A model generated the notes under the pieces. That model did no database searches. It was given only the letters and a program-made list of their open reading frames with translations, and had not been told where the DNA came from. A DNA stretch of 64,000 bases, from positions 9,424,001-9,488,000 of the forward strand of contig JARKIP010000011.1 of NCBI GenBank assembly GCA_029990175.1, given 5' to 3'. The position numbers and the translations under genes were made by a program. Every line of letters starts with the position of its first letter. Position 1 is the stretch's first letter. Source of the stretch: Petunia secreta. Its lineage: Eukaryota; Streptophyta; Magnoliopsida; Solanales; Solanaceae. Shown one piece after another: positions 59,182 to 64,000 of the stretch.

Positions 59182-59438
59182 TTTGACGGCGACGGCGGAG
59201 GCGGAGGAGAGCCGGTGGCCGGCGATTTTTGTGAAGAAAGGTTTTGAGTGATGGTGGTCTGTCTATCCGCAATATCATATTCTGTATATTAATGTTTTGA
59301 TCATTTGTACTTTAGAGAAAGTTTGATTTAGCCCTTATGTTATGGGTTTAGTACAAATTTGACATTAGAAGTTTAGGATATATCGTAATAGTCCCTCACT
59401 CAAAAGATAAAGAGAAAATCAAGCTAAAAACTCAATTG
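59182..59438. other. CysRS 5' flank/promoter region
   Basis: GC-rich leader (GACGGCGACGGCGGAGGCGG) for about 60 bp, then AT-rich DNA up to the copia LTR. The copia element ends about 260 bp upstream of the CysRS start codon, so the core promoter must lie in this short gap or in the LTR. No clear TATA box. Confidence 0.5.
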
Positions 59439-59666
59439 TGTTGTAAATAAAATATAAGGTAGCGGTAAAGTAAATGAGAGAAGTAAGAATATGGAGAGAG
59501 TTTATTATCGTCTATCTTATTTATGAATTGATGGATGACTGATATCTTTTTTATAAATTGCAAAAGCAACCGAAGAGTTACATATCTGAACTAACATATT
59601 AAATTCATACATGTATTTATTAAGTGCTTCATTAATGGCATCCACAAATGCATTGGGTTTGTAACA
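59439..59666 (-). repeat. Copia 3' LTR
   Basis: 228 bp, TGTTACAAACCC to TACAACA on the minus strand, directly after CCAAGGAGGAG. AATTG (59434-59438) would be one target-site copy; its partner lies outside the window. Confidence 0.7.
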
Positions 59667-59840
59667 CTCCTCCTTGGATGTCCATTAAGCAAGAGTTTGT
59701 CTCGTTAAAATCTTACTAGGAAAAACCACGTGGGAAAAAGCCTAGTGAAGGAAAAACAGTATACACATCTTGTAATACGCATTTAAAGCTGCCTCATTAA
59801 AAAAATCTTACCAGGAAAACCCAATGGGATAAAACCTTGG

Positions 59841-61496
59841 TTAAGGAAAAAAGAGTGCAGCGCGTATCTTACTCCCCTGATGAAGACATTGCTTTATATA
59901 TCGGAGACGACGCATTCCAATCTTATATATCAACTTCTCAAATGTTGAGGTTGGCAATGCTTTAGTAAACAAATCCGTCAAATAATTACTTGAACATATT
60001 TGTCGAACGTCTATTTCACCACTATTCTGAATATCATGAGTGAAAAAGAATTTTGGCGAAATGTGTTTTATTCTGTCTCCTTTGATATATCCTTCTTTTA
60101 GCTGAGTTATGCATGCAGTATTATCTTCATATAATACAGTTGGAATCATTTGTAAAGAAAACCAACACATTTTCTGAATATGTTGAGTCATCAGTCTTAA
60201 CCAAATGCATTCACGACTTGCTTCATGAATTGCCAATATCTCTGCATGATTTGAAGAAGTAGCTGCAATAGTTTGTTTTACTGAACGCCATGATATAGTT
60301 GTGTCTCCATATATAAATAGGTAGCCTGTTTGAGAGCGTCCTCTATGTGGATCAGACAAATATCCAGCATCCGCATATCCAGTTAATTGTGACTTGCATT
60401 CATTTGAATAAAACAATCCCTTATCGATAGTCCCTTTTAGGTATCTGAATATATGCTTAATACCATTCCAATGTCTTCGTGTTGGGGAAGGACTAAACCT
60501 TGCTAATAAGCTTACAACAAAAGATATATCTGGTCGAGTATTATTGGCAAGATACATCAGTGCACCAATTGCACTAAGATATGGTACTTCAGCGCCAAGA
60601 AACTCTTCATCATTTTCACAAGGTCAAAATGGATCTTTATTTACATCAAGCGACTTCACAACCATCAGGGTGCTCAACGGATGTGATTTATCCATGTAAA
60701 ACCTCTTAATAATCTTTTCAGTATATGTTGATTGATGGAGAAATATTCCTTTTGTCAAATGTTCAATTTGTAGACCAAGACAAAACTTAGTCTTTCCAAG
60801 GTCTTTCATTTCAAACTCTTTCTTCAAACACTCCATAGTATTTGTGAGTGCTTCATGAGTTCCGATAATATTCAAGTTATCAACATACACAGCTATTATG
60901 ACAATTTCAGATCCAGACCTTTTTATAAAAATACAAGGACAAATTGGATCATTTTTATATCCTTCTTTCAATAGGTATTCGCTAAGGCGATTATACTACA
61001 TACGGCCCGATTGTTTTAATCCGTATAAGGATTTCTGAAGCTTTATTGAACAAGCTTCTCGGGAACCTTTAAATGCTTCAGGCATTTGAAATCCTTTAGA
61101 GATTTTCATAAAAATTTCATTGTCTAATGAGCCATATAAATAGGCTGTGACAGCATCCATTAGACGCATCTCAAGCTTTTCTTGTACTGCCAGGCATACA
61201 AGGTATCTGAAGGTGATTGCATCCACCACAGGAGGATATGTCTCCATATAATCTATGCCAGGTCGTTGCGAAAATCCTTGTGCTACAAGTCGTGCTTTAT
61301 ATCTAACGATTTCATTTTTCTCATTTCGTTTTCGCACAAATATCCATTTGTACCCCACTGGCTTTACACCTTTAGGTGTTCGAACGATTGGTCCGAAAAC
61401 TTCACGTTTATCAAGTGAAGTCAATTCTGCTTGAATTGCATCTTTCCATTTTGGCCAGTCATCTCTGTCTACATTCATCGACAGATTTTGGTTCAA
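59841..61496 (-). pseudogene. Copia reverse transcriptase and RNase H
   Basis: RT starts near 61496 (WPKWKDAIQAELTSLDKREV, GYKWIFVRKRN, YKARLVAQGFSQRPGIDY). It passes an in-frame TAG near 60994 (SGRM*YNRLSEY) and reaches the catalytic box, which reads YVDN instead of YVDD (about 60890). A TGA near 60621 follows. RNase H runs 60557-59841 (YLANNTRPDISF, GYADAGYLSDP, ISWRSVKQTIAATSSNHAE, LFTKALPTSTFEK) and is otherwise well preserved. Confidence 0.92.
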
Positions 61497-61815
61497 GATC
61501 CTCGTATTGTTGCATTATCTCAACAACAACATTATATGCAAAACTGTTGTCGACAACAATATTATTCCAGTTCCATAGTTTTCCCGTAGAGACATAACTT
61601 ATTTAGATCTCTTCAATCTCATTATTTTTAGGTACCCGAGCCTCTCTTGAAGAGGTCTTATTAGTTGTTATGTCTTTATACTCGTTTTGAGCAATTACCT
61701 CCATAGTATGATCGTTTTGATCATTTGCTCCTTTTCTTTTTCGAGGATTTTTATCTTTGGAACTGGGTGGTCTACTACTCTTTAGGCATTCCTTAGACTC
61801 ACTTGCACAAATAGG

Positions 61816-63403
61816 TTACCCTACCGGGATATCAACTCGAATTGGAGCATTTGCAGCTGGAATATGGGATTTAGTTACCCTTGGTAGGTCAGTGAATGCA
61901 TCTGGCAGTTGATTTGCAATATTTTGCAAATACACTGTCTTTTGAACTTCAAGTTCACATTGATTTGTACGAGGATCTAAATGAGATAGTGTTAATGCAT
62001 TCCAGTCTATTTCTTTTTCCAGCTGCTTATTCTCTCCCCCTAATGTTGGGAAAACTGATTCATCAAAATGACAGTCAGCAAATCTTATTGTGAATAAATC
62101 TCCCGTCATGGGCTCAAGATATTTAATAATAGACGGAGATTCATACCCAAGATATATCCCCAACCTTCTTTGGGATCCCATCTTTGTGCGGTATGATGGA
62201 GCAATTGGCACATATACCGCACATCCAAAAATTCTAAGATGGTAAATATTTGGCTCCTGACCAAAAGCGAATTGTAATGGGGAGAATTTATGATAACTTG
62301 TCGGCCTGATCCGAACAAGGGCTGCTGCATGCAAAATAGCATGTCCCCATACTGAAATGGGTAATTTTGTTCTCATAAGCATTGGTCTAGCCATTAATTG
62401 GAGGCTTTTGATAAATGATTCTGATAGACCATTTTGAGTATGAACATGAGCAACAGGATGTTCAACTGCAATCCAAGTTGACATACAATAATCATTAAAT
62501 GCTTGAGAAGTAAACTCAGCAGCATTATCAAGACGAATTGTCTTAATCGTATAATCTGGAAATTGTACTCTCAATCTTATTGTTTGAGCAAGCAACCTCG
62601 CAAATGCCATATTGCGAGTTGATAATAAGTACACATGTGACCATCTTGTAGATGCATCTGCTAAAACCATAAAATATCTGAATGGTCCACATGGGGGGTG
62701 TATGGGCGCATATATATCACCCTGTATACGTTCTAGAAATGTGGGGATTATTGTCCCAACTTTAGTTGCTCTAGTAATTAATTTTCCTTGAGAACAGGCA
62801 GCACAAGAGAATTCTTTAAATTGAAGAATCTTTTGGTTCTTCAATGTATGCCCATGTGAATTTTCAATTATATTGCGCATCATATTATAACCGGGATGGC
62901 CCAACCGGTCATGCCAAATAATAAAATCATTTGATTTAGTAAATGTTTTGTTTACTATGGTATGTGATTCAACTCTGCCAATGCTTGTGTAGTACAAGCT
63001 AGAGGAAAGTGCGGGGATCTTTTCACGCACATATTTCTCACCCGCTATCATTGCAGTAATATAAAGATATTCAATCTTTCCATCAGTTTTAGTCTCAATA
63101 TGATAGCCGTTTTGGCGTATATCTTTGAAACTTAACAGGTTTCTTTGAGACTTACTACAACGTAAGGCTTCATCAATAGCCAAACATGTTCCTCCAGGTA
63201 ATAGTAACTTGGCTTTTCCAGAGTCTTCAATCAATCTTGTACGACCACTTATTGTATTAACATTGGCTTTTTTCATAACCAAATAAGAGAATATCTCTTA
63301 TCTTTTAGAATTGTGTGCGTTGTAGCACTATCCAGGAGACAAATGTCTTTGTTATTGAACTTGAATCCAACTGAAGACTGGGGAATTTCAATTTTCTTCA
63401 TAA
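61816..63403 (-). pseudogene. Copia protease end and integrase
   Basis: From about 63403 the frame shows a protease-type CLLDSATTHTIL. A one-base shift near 63290 leads into a 488-codon frame: GAG-pre-integrase zinc region (WHDRLGHPGYNMM ... CAACSQGKL), integrase core (GDIYAPI, IRLDNAAEF, HTQNGLSESFIKS) and the linker to RT. A TAA at 61813-61815, where relatives have Gln, ends it. Further coding with one more stop lies at 61500-61810. Confidence 0.9.
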
Positions 63404-63409
63404 AAAGAC

Positions 63410-64000
63410 TGTAACGACCCTCAAATAGTCGTTACAGGATCCGGGATCTCGATTTGTGTGTCGACAGTCCCAAAAGCTCCGTTAGGTCATTTATGACCCG
63501 TCTGTGAAATCTGAGTCGAAACGGAGTCCGTTTGATAGGTTTTCAAGAAAAGGATCCGTTTATGAAATTCCGGAAAGGAATTTGGGGTTTCGATAGGTCG
63601 TTTTGAGTAAACGAACCCCGATGGAAAATCCGAGCGCACCGTTAGGTCCGTCTCGTCATTTATGATATTTAGCAACCTTCAAAATTGAAAACGGACCTCG
63701 TTTGATAGGACTTTTGATAAAGTCCCCGTTTCGAAAGTTTAAAAGAGGTTTCCGAGCTCGATTTGAGCAAATGAGCTCCGATGAGAGATCCAAAAGTTCC
63801 GTTAGGTTCGTATAGTCATTTGTGACTTGTAGCAACTTTAGGAATTGGATTCCGAGGTCGTTTGGTTAAATTTCGCTATTTTGGCGAAAGTCGAAAATTG
63901 AACCTTTGCCGTGGGACCCACTTTTTGAGTTCTGGAGGTCCGAATTGAGTTCCGTCTTGACGAACATGTCACCCAAGTATTTTATGGCTTGTGTGTAAAA
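63410..64000 (+). repeat. Start of another LTR-like repeat, with 160-bp internal period
   Basis: The copia frame stops at 63409 and new sequence begins TGTAACGACCC, a start well known from plant gypsy LTRs. AAGAC (63405-63409) would be its left target copy. CCGTTAGG recurs at 63479, 63639 and 63799, exactly 160 bp apart, each followed by GTC.TTTRTGA and CGTTTGATAG/CGTTTGGTT words, so about three diverged units are visible. The right end is outside the window, and orientation is unknown. Confidence 0.65.

Larger units (their letters stand above)
59439..63409 (-). mobile_element. Ty1/copia retrotransposon, decayed, cut at its 5' side
   Basis: The 3' LTR is 59439-59666 and the purine tract AAGGAGGAG lies next to it. 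The minus strand reads protease, integrase, RT, RNase H, the copia order. The gag and 5' LTR are missing because another element begins at 63410. Stops at several Gln, Trp and Arg codons fit C-to-T or G-to-A changes. It lies head-on upstream of CysRS, in the same orientation. Confidence 0.9.

Overview
This is nuclear DNA from a flowering plant, most likely a transposon-rich member of the nightshade family (Solanaceae). The evidence is split genes with GT-AG introns, LTR retrotransposons primed by plant tRNAs, CTCCCTCCGT-type Stowaway MITEs, a plant L1 LINE, and two short retroposons ending in TTG repeats that resemble the Solanaceae TS SINE. The family assignment is an inference from repeat types; no species is claimed.

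Only two cellular genes are visible, both on the minus strand. The larger (30553-59181, nine exons, 572 aa) is a complete cysteinyl-tRNA synthetase with HIGH and KMSKS motifs, all four zinc ligands and an organelle-targeting-like N-terminus. Its last intron is about 21.7 kb because it holds a nest of transposons. The smaller (27986-28641, two exons, 123 aa) is a secreted TPD1-like protein about 1.9 kb downstream.

Layout. (1) 1-25587: a four-level nest. A Mutator-like (MULE) 5' fragment (23894-25587) is broken by an LTR fragment (23635-23893) of the same family as the Athila-like element described below. That fragment abuts a decayed CRM-like Ty3/gypsy element (1-1970 plus 21652-23634), which is split by a structurally complete 19.7-kb Ogre/Tat-like element (1971-21646, minus strand, TSD AAGTT). 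(2) 25588-30552: MITEs, the TPD1-like gene and unassigned AT-rich DNA. (3) 30553-59181: the CysRS gene. Intron 8 contains a Stowaway MITE split by a roughly 6-kb L1 LINE (15-bp TSD). LINE ORF1 is in turn split by a second CRM-like gypsy element (33039-40600, TSD TGCAT) and by a 5.8-kb non-autonomous LTR element (41296-47107, TSD ATGTC) whose two 1312-bp LTRs look identical. Other introns hold an hAT-like element, a Stowaway MITE and SINEs. (4) 59439-63409: a decayed Ty1/copia element on the minus strand. (5) 63410-64000: the start of another repeat, probably an LTR beginning TGTAACGACCC, which has cut the copia element and has a 160-bp internal period.

The most interesting object is the non-autonomous element at 41296-47107. 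It is very young, carries a tRNA-Asp primer site and strong terminal signals, and has no protease, RT, RNase H or integrase. It encodes one 329-aa protein with two Cys-rich knuckle-like motifs and a likely coiled coil. Everything here was read by eye; no alignments or database searches were run.
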